Translations under genes and position numbers: made by a program
The notes under the pieces: model-generated
Databases searched by the model: none
Told to the model about the DNA's origin: nothing
The model's input: only the letters and a program-made list of their open reading frames with translations
In this document: in pieces, positions 1 to 8,861 of the stretch
Layout of the letters: each line of letters opens with the position of its first letter
How positions within the stretch are numbered: position 1 is the stretch's first letter
From: JAAYJK01 sp964501655
GTDB lineage: Bacteria > Bacillota > Syntrophomonadia > Syntrophomonadales > Syntrophomonadaceae
Direction of reading: 5' to 3'
Assembly (NCBI GenBank): GCA_964501655.1
Contig: CAZCTN010000005.1
Location: forward strand, 1-64,000
DNA length: 64,000 bases

Positions 1-95
1 AGGCTAGGGCAGAAAACAAGGGGAGGGGACGGTTCTTTTGTTTGCTTGTGCACAAGCAAACAAAAGAACCGTCCCCTTGTTTTCTGCCCTAGCCT
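1..95. repeat. long palindromic repeat (REP/MITE-like hairpin)
   Basis: Nearly perfect inverted repeat centred on TGCA at 49-52. Positions 24-50 pair without mismatch with 51-77, and 1-18 pair with 78-95; the only interruption is a five-base bulge at 19-23. Its core contains GGGGACGGTTCTTTTG, a kind of extragenic palindrome that is dispersed in many Clostridia genomes (family knowledge). A T-run at 95-101 follows, so on the + strand it could also act as an intrinsic terminator. It may extend beyond the window start. It overlaps the end of the minus-strand NUDIX gene and supplies its TAG stop at 89-91. Confidence 0.85.
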
Positions 96-721
96 TTTTT
101 TAACAGTTGAATGAAGTGCTGCAGGATAGAGGCGGTAAGCCCCCAGATGGTTTCACCTTCCCAGATGTAAAAATACTGGGGTACGCATCCCGTTCGGAAG
201 GGATAGTCGCGGCCATTGGGGATAAGATGAAAAGGAAAATCATCGGGTATCCGGGCAGCGGTCTGGATATAGTGGACTTCGGGTTCCTGCTCCATGAAGA
301 AGGGTAGGGGAACCAGGAGGATCTTCTCCACTTCATCCCGGTTAATATTTAGTTGGCTGATATCCTTTAATATTGCCAGGTAAGGAATAACTATGGCACT
401 GAAAGAACTCACCATGATATCCAGGGGAGCTATTACTTCGAAGCATTCTTCGGGTATACCTAATTCCTCGCTGCTCTCCCTGATCGCAGTATATTCGCTG
501 TAGTCATCAGTTGGTTCCTTGGTTCCGCCGGGAAAACATATTTCCCCTGGCTGCCGGTTCATAGACCGGGCGCGCTTTTCAAACAACACATGGTAGCAGC
601 CATCCTTAAATAGCAGGAGAAGAAGCACGGCCGACTTGGAAATATTTTCATGACCAAGTATTTTAGCCTTGCGTCCATTAAAGGAGCGAAGGGTTTCTGC
701 GGTAATAATAAATTCCTCCAT
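89..721 (-). CDS. NUDIX hydrolase, probable CoA pyrophosphatase
   Basis: A 210-residue hydrolase likely to cleave CoA or related nucleotide diphosphates into 3',5'-ADP and phosphopantetheine. The sequence shows the CoA-pyrophosphatase pre-motif (EKRARSMNRQPGEICFPGG) followed directly by a Nudix box (GGTKEPTDDYSEYTAIRESSEELG) that carries the REx2EE metal-binding core; the spacing resembles E. coli NudL. The ATG at 721 is preferred over the GTG at 727 because GGAGG lies at 732-736, ten bases from the ATG but only four from the GTG. The C-terminus is odd: the last codons run into the palindromic repeat, which provides the stop, so the original end may have been altered. It is transcribed divergently from the ene-reductase. 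Confidence 0.85.
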   Translation of the reverse strand: MEEFIITAETLRSFNGRKAKILGHENISKSAVLLLLLFKDGCYHVLFEKRARSMNRQPGEICFPGGTKEPTDDYSEYTAIRESSEELGIPEECFEVIAPLDIMVSSFSAIVIPYLAILKDISQLNINRDEVEKILLVPLPFFMEQEPEVHYIQTAARIPDDFPFHLIPNGRDYPFRTGCVPQYFYIWEGETIWGLTASILQHFIQLLKKG

Positions 722-889
722 AAACACGCAACCTCCGGAAAAAACCTGTCATAACAACCTGCTGCGGATGACGCAGAACTAGAAAACACCACACTACAAT
801 TTTCATGGTAAAATATTTTAAGCACATTAACAAGTTGAAATCAAAAAAAATTGGTATCGGTTGAATTGAAGGCAGGGGTTAAAATAACC

Positions 890-2824
890 ATGAATGGATT
901 CCAGCATCTGCTTAAGCCATTGCAGATAAAATCAATGGAATTAAATAATCGGCTGGTAATACCACCAATGACCACCATGCTGGCTAACCCGGACAACAGT
1001 GTGAGCGAGGCTAACCTGGCCTATGTAAGAAGATTGGCCGGCAGTGGTGCGGCCCTGATGATCGGTGAGGTGTCGGCAGTTCATCCGCAGGGCATCGAAG
1101 GGCCCGGGATGCTGGGGGCGTATGATGATCGTTTTATCCCTGGTTTGAGTAGGCTGGCTGAAGAAGTGCATCGGCAGGGGCCGAAGGTAATGGCACAGAT
1201 TTTCCATGTCGGGCGCGAAAGCCTGTTTCAGTTACAGAGGGGGACGGCAGTAGGACCATCTGCTCTGCCCGGGATCTTTAAATTAATGCCTCGCGAATTG
1301 AGTTGGGAGGAAATCCAGGATATAGTGAGGTGTTTTGGCCGGGCGGCTTTGAGGGTAAAAAAAGCAGGGTTTGATGGAGTAGAGCTTCATGCGGCTCACG
1401 GTTACCTGATGATGCAATTCCTGTCGGAGATATCAAATCACCGTGAAGATGAATACGGGGGTGATTTCAGGCAGCGAACCCGTTTTATCCTGGAGGTTAT
1501 CAGAGAGGTGCGGCAGCAAGTGGGAGCAGACTTCCCGGTGTCATTGAGGATATCGGCTGAGGAATATGTTGAGGGCGGGTATAGGGTTGATGATACTATG
1601 GACATAGTAGGATTGCTGGCGGAAGCTGGTATTGATATGTTAAATGTGTCTTTCGGTACCCAGTCTACCCCCGGAGGCATGGTTTGCCCAAGTATAGACT
1701 GCCAGCCGGGCTTCAATGTGCACCTGGCCGCCAGGATTAAGACGGTGACAAGTATTCCGGTTATAGCGGTGGGCAGATTTACCCGCCTGTCGCAAGCGGA
1801 AGCAGTCCTGGCCCGGGGGGAAGCGGACCTGATCGCCTTTGGGCGTCAGCATCTGGCTGACCCGAAATTCTTCTGGAATACCATGGAGGGACGTGAAGAG
1901 GACAGCATTGAATGCCTGGCCTGTAATCAGGGTTGTCTGGACCGGCTTTATCGGGGGGAGAGCATTCGCTGCGCTATTAATCCCGTGACCGGGCAGGAGT
2001 TAATCCATCCTGACAGAGCGGCAGGTGAGAAACGCCGGGTTTTGATAGTGGGTGCCGGGCCGGCAGGTCTGACGGCTGCCCATCAAGCAGCTCTTTTGGG
2101 ACATCGGGTGGTGCTGGCGGAGCAAGAGATGGAGTGCGGAGGCCAGCTCAGAATGGCCTCAAGAGCCCCATATAAGGAAGCTTACAGCCGTTGGATAGAT
2201 AGGCTGGCTGAAAAGACCAAAAGGGCCGGGGTGCAGATCAGATTAGGGAAAAGGGCGGATATCCATTTTGTAAAAGAGCAGGCAGCAGAGGTGATAATCA
2301 TTGCCGCCGGAGCCAGCAGCCTGAAGCCGGATATACCGGGAATAGATTATCCTCATGTGGCATCAGCCTGGCAGGTTCTGGCGGGTGAAGTTGAATTGAC
2401 TGATCATACCCTTATTGTCGGCGGGGGACTGGTAGGTATGGAAACCGCTGATTATTTGCATGATCGAGGGGTGTCGAATGTAATAGTGGCCGAAGCTGGT
2501 CCCCGTTCTCCAGTCAAGAAGTCGAATGGACACGGATACATGTTGCATCGCAGGCTGCGGGAAGCGGCATATCTTTTATGTCTGGATACCCGGGTGGTGG
2601 AAATATTGCCGACTTCTGTACTGCTGGAAACAACCGGGCAGATAGAGAGGGTTACTCCTGTGCGGCAGGTTGTCATAGCGATTGGCAGTGCTTCCTGTCG
2701 GGATCTGGCCATGGACCTGGACAGAGAGAAGATACCCTATCAACTGATAGGAGATGCCTATAGGCCCCGAGGGATAATGGAAGCAGTAGATGAGGGTGCC
2801 CGGGCCGCCTGGGGCATTAAATGA
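890..2824 (+). CDS. NADH:flavin oxidoreductase / 2,4-dienoyl-CoA reductase family
   Basis: A 644-residue ene-reductase of the 2-enoate/2,4-dienoyl-CoA reductase type. The N-terminal half is an old-yellow-enzyme FMN barrel (LKPLQIKSMELNNRLV at the start, HAAHGYL, RISAEEY). A 4Fe-4S site follows with C342-x2-C345-x3-C349-x11-C361. The C-terminal half holds a FAD-binding GAGPAGL near residue 386 and a second dinucleotide site, GGGLVGMETA, near 510. Such enzymes reduce C=C bonds of enoates or enoyl-CoAs with NAD(P)H; the exact substrate cannot be read from sequence. ATG 890 is chosen because AGGGG lies eleven bases upstream, while the in-frame TTG at 851 lacks a ribosome binding site. A role in fatty-acid or enoate metabolism is inferred. 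Confidence 0.9.
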   Translation: MNGFQHLLKPLQIKSMELNNRLVIPPMTTMLANPDNSVSEANLAYVRRLAGSGAALMIGEVSAVHPQGIEGPGMLGAYDDRFIPGLSRLAEEVHRQGPKVMAQIFHVGRESLFQLQRGTAVGPSALPGIFKLMPRELSWEEIQDIVRCFGRAALRVKKAGFDGVELHAAHGYLMMQFLSEISNHREDEYGGDFRQRTRFILEVIREVRQQVGADFPVSLRISAEEYVEGGYRVDDTMDIVGLLAEAGIDMLNVSFGTQSTPGGMVCPSIDCQPGFNVHLAARIKTVTSIPVIAVGRFTRLSQAEAVLARGEADLIAFGRQHLADPKFFWNTMEGREEDSIECLACNQGCLDRLYRGESIRCAINPVTGQELIHPDRAAGEKRRVLIVGAGPAGLTAAHQAALLGHRVVLAEQEMECGGQLRMASRAPYKEAYSRWIDRLAEKTKRAGVQIRLGKRADIHFVKEQAAEVIIIAAGASSLKPDIPGIDYPHVASAWQVLAGEVELTDHTLIVGGGLVGMETADYLHDRGVSNVIVAEAGPRSPVKKSNGHGYMLHRRLREAAYLLCLDTRVVEILPTSVLLETTGQIERVTPVRQVVIAIGSASCRDLAMDLDREKIPYQLIGDAYRPRGIMEAVDEGARAAWGIK

Positions 2825-2976
2825 TACTAACTGGTTCTTGGTTCGCAAAACAGTCCTTCCATTTAATAAGTTAGATGCCATCATATTTCTAGTATTTTTT
2901 CGAATACAATAGAGCAGGTAAGTATGGCAGAAGGGAAAAGTTGAAAATATGGATGCCAACGGTAAGGGGGGCAGCA

Positions 2977-3984
2977 ATGACAGAACTTCGCAGAGACGTG
3001 TTGAGAGATAGCTGGGTTTTGATAGCCAATGGAAAAGCCCTGAAACCTTCCGATTTTCCAATTAACAAGAGTGCCTTGATATATCGCCTGGGTGACGAGA
3101 TCTGTCCTTTTTGTGAAGGAAACGAGGCTCTTACTCCTGGAGAACTGGATGCCTTCAGGCAGGATGGTTCAACCGCCAACCAGAAGGGATGGCTGATCAG
3201 GACGGTGCCCAACAAGTTTTCTATGTTCAGAATGAACCGGGATGACCTGGAATGCTACTCTACCGGTATTTATACCCGCTGTAACGGACTGGGTTATCAC
3301 GAGGTGGTAATTGAAACTCCTCATCACGGTATACAATTACATCAACTTCCAGCCCAGCAAATCTCTTTGCTGCTCAGAATGCTGCAACAAAGGTTTAGGG
3401 CTTTGGCAGCCGATGAGCGGGTAAAGTATATTCAAATTTATAAGAATAAAGGTTTGTTTGCCGGGGCTTCCCAGGATCACAGCCACACTCAGATTCTGGC
3501 TTATCCCATGGTTCCAGAGCATAACAAAGGAATGCCCCGATACTATCAGGATCAGGGCTGCTGCCTGATGTGCCGGATAATTCAGCAGGAGATGGGCGGG
3601 GATAGAGTCATATATGAAAGTGAGCACTTCATTGTTATCAGTCCCTATGCCCCCAGGTTCTCTTATGAGGCCTGGATCATTCCCAAAGAGCACCGGGAGT
3701 ATTTCGCGGATATCGAGGAAGAGGAGATAAGGGATCTGCAGGCAGTATTAAGAGGTTACTTGAGTTCCATGCTTGCTTTACTGGATAATCCTTCTTATAA
3801 TATTATGATAAACAGTGCCCCGGTAAACGTTCCCCGGCAGGAGGGTTACCACTGGTATATAGAAATAGTACCCCGGCTGATTATTTCTAATGCGGTAGAA
3901 ATAGCCAGCGGTTACTTCATTAACCCGGTGGACCCGGAGTCAGCGGCCGAGTTGCTGCGTAACGGAATTATAGTGCAGTTTTGA
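2977..3984 (+). CDS. galactose-1-phosphate uridylyltransferase-like protein (GalT/HIT superfamily)
   Basis: A 335-residue nucleotidyltransferase with two HIT-like halves. CPFC at 43-46 looks like the zinc site. The nucleophile region reads H168-S-H170-T-Q172, where classical GalT has HPH; a second HIT-like segment around H292 (HWYIEIVPRL) completes the fold. Serine in HxH occurs in the plant ADP-glucose phosphorylase branch, so the substrate may not be galactose-1-phosphate. The ATG at 2977 is used because AAGGGGGG sits five to six bases upstream; an in-frame TTG at 2941 has no such site. No other Leloir gene is nearby. Family assignment is firm; substrate is uncertain. Confidence 0.8.
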   Translation: MTELRRDVLRDSWVLIANGKALKPSDFPINKSALIYRLGDEICPFCEGNEALTPGELDAFRQDGSTANQKGWLIRTVPNKFSMFRMNRDDLECYSTGIYTRCNGLGYHEVVIETPHHGIQLHQLPAQQISLLLRMLQQRFRALAADERVKYIQIYKNKGLFAGASQDHSHTQILAYPMVPEHNKGMPRYYQDQGCCLMCRIIQQEMGGDRVIYESEHFIVISPYAPRFSYEAWIIPKEHREYFADIEEEEIRDLQAVLRGYLSSMLALLDNPSYNIMINSAPVNVPRQEGYHWYIEIVPRLIISNAVEIASGYFINPVDPESAAELLRNGIIVQF

Positions 3985-4030
3985 TCTCCTGCTAATGGAA
4001 GGAAAATAATTATAGACTTGAGGAAAGAAA

Positions 4031-4537
4031 ATGTTGAAATTGCTTTACCCTGATTCCTATGTGGAATCTATACATGATATAGCCCTGGATGAATTGCAGA
4101 AAAGGCAAATAAAAGGATTAATATTGGACCTGGACAATACTATCACCCTATGGAACAGCAATGAGATCAGCAGCCAGGTTGATGCCTGGTTCAGGAAAAT
4201 TAGGAGCATGGGCTTCCAGGCCTGCATCCTGTCCAATAATGGAGAGAAACGGATTCTCACTGTGGCTCAGGTTCTGGATATACCGTACATTCACCGGGCG
4301 GCCAAACCCCAGCCGGCTTCCTTTCTTCGAGCAGTGCAGTTGATGGGATTAAAACCAGCAGAAGCGGCTGTGATCGGGGATCAGATCTTTACAGATGTAC
4401 TGGGAGGAAACCGGGCAGGCTTGTACACCATTTTGGTAGTTCCGCTGGGGGGCAGAGAGTTTATCGGCACTAAAATATCCAGAATGATGGAAGGCCTGGT
4501 TATCCATAAAATCAGAGAAGCAAAAGGCAAAAGTTAA
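4031..4537 (+). CDS. yqeG: YqeG family HAD IIIA-type phosphatase
   Basis: A 168-residue haloacid dehalogenase-superfamily phosphatase of the YqeG/PGP1 family. Motif I is LDLDNTI at about 37-43 with the nucleophile Asp, motif II is ILSNNG, motif III contains the Lys of AAKPQP, and motif IV is IGDQIFTDVLGG. Bacterial YqeG has no settled substrate; eukaryotic relatives dephosphorylate phosphatidylglycerophosphate. In Bacillus yqeG lies just upstream of yqeH and the shikimate dehydrogenase gene, and here it likewise precedes aroE, but yqeH is absent. Confidence 0.87.
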   Translation: MLKLLYPDSYVESIHDIALDELQKRQIKGLILDLDNTITLWNSNEISSQVDAWFRKIRSMGFQACILSNNGEKRILTVAQVLDIPYIHRAAKPQPASFLRAVQLMGLKPAEAAVIGDQIFTDVLGGNRAGLYTILVVPLGGREFIGTKISRMMEGLVIHKIREAKGKS

Positions 4538-4582
4538 AGCCAACTATGTAAATAAATGGTAAAATTAACCCATTACCGGCAG

Positions 4583-4602
4583 GCGAATGATACAGCATTC
4601 GC
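4583..4602 (+). other. short intergenic hairpin upstream of aroE
   Basis: GCGAATG at 4583-4589 pairs with CATTCGC at 4596-4602 across a six-base loop, followed by TTAAATATT. It could be a weak terminator for yqeG or an operator; the downstream U-run is poor, so function is unassigned. Confidence 0.35.
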
Positions 4603-4628
4603 TTAAATATTAACTGGGGGCAATAACC

Positions 4629-5486
4629 ATGGATATTAACTGTGATACTAAATGCCTGGCCATAATAGGTAACCCATTGGGGCACAGCCTCTCTCCGCTT
4701 ATGTATAACCGGTTGTTCAGCCGCAGAGCTTTGAATTGTGTCTATCTGCCGTTTGAAACTGATTCCGAGGAACTTGAACAGGTCTTAAACAGTCTTAAAA
4801 CCCTTAATTTCACTGGTTTCAATGTTACTATTCCTTTTAAACAGAAGGTAATCCCCTTCATGGATGAACTCTCGGATGAGGCCAGGGCCTGTCAGGCAGT
4901 AAACCTGGTCAAGAAACAGGGGGCCATTCTGAAGGGTTATAATACCGATGGTCAGGGTTTTGTCAGGGGACTACAGGAGGCCGGTATCAGTCCGGGAGGA
5001 CGAGTTATATTTATCGGAGCGGGAGGAGCGGCCCGGGCCATCGCATATCAGATGGGCCGAGTGGGAATGGAAAGAGCAGATTTTCTGGATCTGGACTATG
5101 GACAGGCCCAGATGATGGCTGAATTTATAGCCTGCGAGAGTGGTCTGCCCGCTTCGGCTGCTTTAATGACCCGGGACAATTTTATCGATATAGCCCCTCA
5201 GGCTGATCTGCTGATAAATTGTTCTCCGGTGGGAATGTGGCCGAAGGTTGATGCCTCTCCCCTGGAGAGTCTGGAAGGGCTGAAACAGGATGCGGTTGTC
5301 TGCGATATCATATATAATCCGCGCCCGACCCGTTTGCTGAAAATGGCGCAATCTCGCGGAATGAAAACTGTGGATGGATTACCTATGTTTATCAATCAGG
5401 CTCTGCTCACCCTGGAGATATTACTGGAGCAAAGCTTTAGTCCGAAAGAAATGGAGGAGGTAATTGCCCCTTATGTTAAATCATAA
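4629..5486 (+). CDS. aroE: shikimate dehydrogenase
   Basis: Catalyses NADPH-dependent reduction of 3-dehydroshikimate to shikimate in aromatic amino-acid biosynthesis. The 285-residue protein has the substrate motif GNPLGHSLSPLMYN near residue 16, the catalytic lysine in NVTIPFKQKV, NTDGQGF for substrate binding, the glycine-rich GAGGAARAI and the C-terminal GLPMFINQ. The length is typical. It starts with ATG 14 bases behind an ACTGGGGG stretch. It heads a cluster with aroC, aroK and aroB; a pseudopilin gene overlaps its 3' end. Confidence 0.95.
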   Translation: MDINCDTKCLAIIGNPLGHSLSPLMYNRLFSRRALNCVYLPFETDSEELEQVLNSLKTLNFTGFNVTIPFKQKVIPFMDELSDEARACQAVNLVKKQGAILKGYNTDGQGFVRGLQEAGISPGGRVIFIGAGGAARAIAYQMGRVGMERADFLDLDYGQAQMMAEFIACESGLPASAALMTRDNFIDIAPQADLLINCSPVGMWPKVDASPLESLEGLKQDAVVCDIIYNPRPTRLLKMAQSRGMKTVDGLPMFINQALLTLEILLEQSFSPKEMEEVIAPYVKS

Positions 5487-5928
5487 AGGCTTTACCTTGA
5501 TAGAATTGCTGATCGTTTTTCTCCTCCTGGCTCTGGTTTTGTCCTTTTCCTGGCCGGTGTTGGACCGCGTCTATCAAGATTATGCACTCCATACCGCATC
5601 ATCGCAGCTGGCCTGGACTCTGCGCGATGCTCGCAGTGAGGCCATGCTGAAGGGTGGAAGCAGCAATATCAAATTCTATGTATCCTTAAACCGCTACCGG
5701 AGTGAAAAGAAAACCTATTACTTGAATAAGGGCATAGAATATGCTGGAACTCCCACTTTTCCCAGCCGGATAGGAAGCATAACGGTATGCAGTTTTAATT
5801 CTACCGGGGCTCCGGCCGGAGGAGGAACCGTGGTTTTGAAAAACCGGCTGGGGCATAAAAAATATATCATTGTAAATCCGGTGGCAGGCAAAGTCAGAAT
5901 ATCTGATAACCCGCCAGAAAACTGGTAG
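5473..5928 (+). CDS. type II secretion/type IV pilus pseudopilin
   Basis: A 151-residue minor pseudopilin. The N-terminus MLNHKG/FTLIELLIVFLLLALVLSF is a short leader, a prepilin-peptidase cleavage site after Gly, Glu at +5, and a long hydrophobic helix. The rest is a small globular domain resembling GspH/FimT proteins (ARSEAMLKGG motif). ATG 5473 is preferred; TTG 5464 is only three bases from the AGGAGG at 5455-5460. It overlaps aroE by 14 bases and sits inside the shikimate cluster, far from the main pilus locus at 12-22 kb, but would be processed by the same peptidase (16825-17607). Confidence 0.85.
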   Translation: MLNHKGFTLIELLIVFLLLALVLSFSWPVLDRVYQDYALHTASSQLAWTLRDARSEAMLKGGSSNIKFYVSLNRYRSEKKTYYLNKGIEYAGTPTFPSRIGSITVCSFNSTGAPAGGGTVVLKNRLGHKKYIIVNPVAGKVRISDNPPENW

Positions 5929-6008
5929 AAAGAGAGAGCAATGGTTGGCCAGGGGTTGATTATATTTTTCGCCAGAGTACATAATCAAGAAGTAGGAGGT
6001 AGGTTTTT

Positions 6009-7196
6009 TTGCTTAAATATTATACTGCCGGAGAATCTCATGGGAAAGGGCTGCTTGGGATTATCGAGGGCATGCCGGCCGGGTTGCAGATTAACCAGGA
6101 CCAAATAAACCGGGAATTGGGCCGAAGACAAATGGGATATGGCCGGGGAGCCAGGATGAAGATCGAGAGCGATCGGATGGAGATATATTCAGGAGTTAGA
6201 AACTGTATGACCATAGGGAGTCCTATCTCTTTTGTGATAGAAAACCAGGATCACCAAAACTGGCAGGATATAATGGGGGCAGGGGTATGTGAGAGGGCAG
6301 ATGATAGGGCGGTTAAAAGGCCGCGTCCGGGGCATGCGGATTTGTCCGGAGCCATGAAGTATGACCATGCTGATATGCGGAATGTGCTGGAACGAGCCAG
6401 CGCTCGGGAGACTGCGGTCAGGGTTGCTGCCGGGGCATTTTTTAAGCAATTATTGGCCGCCTTTGACATATATATTTATAGTGAGGTAGTTAGTATCGGC
6501 AGGGTTAATTATCCAGGATATGCTATCCAGCCCGGAAACCTGGCTGAATTTTACCGGTTAGTTGAAGCTTCCCCGGTACGCTGCTGCAGCCGGGATGTTC
6601 AGGAGAATATGATAGATACGATCAAGCAGGCCATGGAGACGGGTGAATCTCTAGGCGGATGTTTTGTGGTGGGTGCGGTAGGAGTACCCCCGGGATTGGG
6701 AAGCCATGTAAGCTGGGACAGAAAATTAGACAGCAGAATCGCAGGAGCCCTTATGAGTATTCCGGCTATAAAGGCGGCAGAAATTGGCGAGGGAATTGCC
6801 AGTGCCGGTCTTCCTGGTTCGCAGGTTCATGACCAGATTTATTATCAGGCAGAGCAAGGGATATATCGCAGGAGCAATCAGGCCGGCGGAGTAGAAGGCG
6901 GAATGAGCAATGGTGAGATTCTATGGGCCAGAGCTTATATGAAACCAATTCCAACCTTGATGAAACCACTTAACAGCGTTAATACTGAAACCTGGGAACC
7001 GGAGAAGGCGGTAATTGAAAGAAGCGATGTATGTGCGGTCCCTGCAGCTTCGGTGGTTGGAGAAGCTATGATGGCTTTTGTGACTGCAGCCGCGCTGCTG
7101 GAGAAATTCGGCGGGGACACAGTTGAAGAGATGGAACGATCATACAGGAGTTACCGGACTTATATAGAAAAGGTGTGGAAATGGAAAAGAATATAG
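6009..7196 (+). CDS. aroC: chorismate synthase
   Basis: Converts 5-enolpyruvylshikimate-3-phosphate to chorismate, needing reduced FMN. The 395-residue protein shows the three family signatures: GESHGKGL near the N-terminus, the central RPRPGHADLSGAMKY, and RASARETAVRVAAGA. The start is TTG 6009, placed nine bases behind AGGAGG at 5994-5999; the next residues LKYYTAGESHG match the family N-terminus. The 3' end overlaps aroK by 16 bases, indicating coupled translation. Confidence 0.95.
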   Translation: MLKYYTAGESHGKGLLGIIEGMPAGLQINQDQINRELGRRQMGYGRGARMKIESDRMEIYSGVRNCMTIGSPISFVIENQDHQNWQDIMGAGVCERADDRAVKRPRPGHADLSGAMKYDHADMRNVLERASARETAVRVAAGAFFKQLLAAFDIYIYSEVVSIGRVNYPGYAIQPGNLAEFYRLVEASPVRCCSRDVQENMIDTIKQAMETGESLGGCFVVGAVGVPPGLGSHVSWDRKLDSRIAGALMSIPAIKAAEIGEGIASAGLPGSQVHDQIYYQAEQGIYRRSNQAGGVEGGMSNGEILWARAYMKPIPTLMKPLNSVNTETWEPEKAVIERSDVCAVPAASVVGEAMMAFVTAAALLEKFGGDTVEEMERSYRSYRTYIEKVWKWKRI

Positions 7197-7732
7197 TATT
7201 AATTGGATTTATGGGTACTGGAAAGAGTACCATAGGCATGAAGCTGGCGGAACGACTTAAAATGCAGTTCATCGATATGGATCGAGAGATTGAAAAGCTG
7301 ACCGGGATGAGTATTCCGGTATTGTTCAAAAAACATGGAGAACTGCGATTTCGCTCCGAAGAACGTTTGATGTCACAAAAACTGGGGGCAAAAAGGAATT
7401 TAGTAATTGCTGCCGGCGGAGGGGTAGTTCTCAATCGAGAAAATGTGGAGGCCCTAAAGAAGAATGGCATCATGATTTGCCTGGAAGCTGATCCGGAAGT
7501 GATACTGGCCCGGGTAAGCCGCAAAAAAGGCAGCCGGCCTTTGCTGAAAAAAAACCTGGAAACAGCAGACATTGAGAAAATGCTCCTGGACCGACAAGAG
7601 TTCTACGCTCTGGCTGAATACAGGGTGGATACTACCGGCCAGGAAATGGATAGGATTATCCAGGGAATAATTCAACTGGTCAAAAAGCATGCCGCCGCAG
7701 GAGCTGCTAGCGGCAAATGTATTGCCGATTAG
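7181..7732 (+). CDS. aroK: shikimate kinase
   Basis: Phosphorylates shikimate at the 3-hydroxyl with ATP. The 183-residue protein starts with IVLIGFMGTGKST, the Walker A loop, then DMDREIEKL for Mg/shikimate binding, FRSEE, and the shikimate-contacting AAGGGVV. ATG 7181 is taken because AAAAGG lies seven bases upstream; GTG 7175 is an alternative two codons earlier. It overlaps the aroC stop and is followed at once by aroB. Confidence 0.94.
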   Translation: MEKNIVLIGFMGTGKSTIGMKLAERLKMQFIDMDREIEKLTGMSIPVLFKKHGELRFRSEERLMSQKLGAKRNLVIAAGGGVVLNRENVEALKKNGIMICLEADPEVILARVSRKKGSRPLLKKNLETADIEKMLLDRQEFYALAEYRVDTTGQEMDRIIQGIIQLVKKHAAAGAASGKCIAD

Positions 7733-7746
7733 AAAGGATGGATTAT

Positions 7747-8838
7747 GTGCGTGAGGTTGAGGTTGCCCTGGGAGGGGACAGGTCCTACCAAGTAATCATT
7801 GCGGCAGGGAACTTGGAGCAGATCGGACAGCTGACTGACAGTCTGATAGGCAGGACCAAGGCAATGCTGATCAGCAACCCCTTGGTTTTTTCATTGTATG
7901 GCCAACGAGTGGCAGACTCTCTTAAGGCTGCCGGGTTTAGAGTCACTGTTGCGCTTATGCCGGATGGTGAGGAGTACAAGAACCTGGAACAGCTTAGCTG
8001 TATGCTGGATGAAGCGGTTGCTGCCGGTCTGGAGCGATCAAGCGTAATAATAGCCCTGGGTGGAGGCGTGGTTGGGGATCTGGCCGGATTTACCGCCTCG
8101 ATTTACCAGCGGGGGATTTCGTATATTCAGGTGCCTACCACCCTTCTGGCTCAGGTAGACAGTAGTGTGGGGGGGAAAACAGCAGTAAATCATCCCCGGG
8201 GTAAGAACCTGATTGGGACTTTTCATCAGCCGGCTCTGGTCTTAATCGATACTGCTACTCTGGATACCCTGGCTGAAGAAGAGTTTCGGGCCGGATTGGG
8301 CGAAGTGGTCAAGTACGGGGTAATCTATGATTATGATTTGTTCCGGCTGCTGGAAGAAAAAGCTGACCTGCTGAAATGCAGAGACCCCGAAACAGTGCTG
8401 GAAGTTGTTTATCGCTGCATAAAAATTAAGAGTGATATTGTCTCCAGGGATGAGAGAGAAACCGGGTTGAGAATGATATTGAACCTGGGCCATACTTTTG
8501 GTCATTCCATTGAGAAACTGGGTAATTATAAAGAGCTCAAACATGGTGAGGCAGTAGCGGCAGGAACCCTTATGGCATCCCTGCTGGCTCAAAAGCTGGG
8601 CTGGCTGGAAGCGGAACAGGCCGGAAGGATAACCCAATTGTTCCAGCGTCTGGGGATTACCCTGCAGATTCCCTCTTATCGAGGGGAGGATATATACGAA
8701 GGAATGCTGAATGACAAAAAGGTGGAAGACGATGGGCTGAGATTGGTTTTGCCTAAAGGAATCGGCGGATTTGCTATATTTAGCAATCCCTCCAGGGAAC
8801 TGGTCTTACAGGTTATCCGGGAAGCTTTGGATTATTAA
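7747..8838 (+). CDS. aroB: 3-dehydroquinate synthase
   Basis: Cyclises DAHP to 3-dehydroquinate using NAD+ and a divalent metal. Motifs include GGGVVGDLAGF, PTTLLAQVDSSVGGKTAVNH and the metal ligand region GHTFGHSIE; the length near 363 residues is typical. The start is uncertain: GTG 7747 lies nine bases from AAAGG and gives the usual short N-terminus (MREVEVALGGDRSY), ATG 7738 abuts the same AAAGG, and ATG 7717 overlaps aroK. The gene closes the aro block; DAHP synthase and EPSP synthase are not in the window. Confidence 0.93.
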   Translation: MREVEVALGGDRSYQVIIAAGNLEQIGQLTDSLIGRTKAMLISNPLVFSLYGQRVADSLKAAGFRVTVALMPDGEEYKNLEQLSCMLDEAVAAGLERSSVIIALGGGVVGDLAGFTASIYQRGISYIQVPTTLLAQVDSSVGGKTAVNHPRGKNLIGTFHQPALVLIDTATLDTLAEEEFRAGLGEVVKYGVIYDYDLFRLLEEKADLLKCRDPETVLEVVYRCIKIKSDIVSRDERETGLRMILNLGHTFGHSIEKLGNYKELKHGEAVAAGTLMASLLAQKLGWLEAEQAGRITQLFQRLGITLQIPSYRGEDIYEGMLNDKKVEDDGLRLVLPKGIGGFAIFSNPSRELVLQVIREALDY

Positions 8839-8861
8839 TAGCCGAGGCTGGTCGCTATAAT

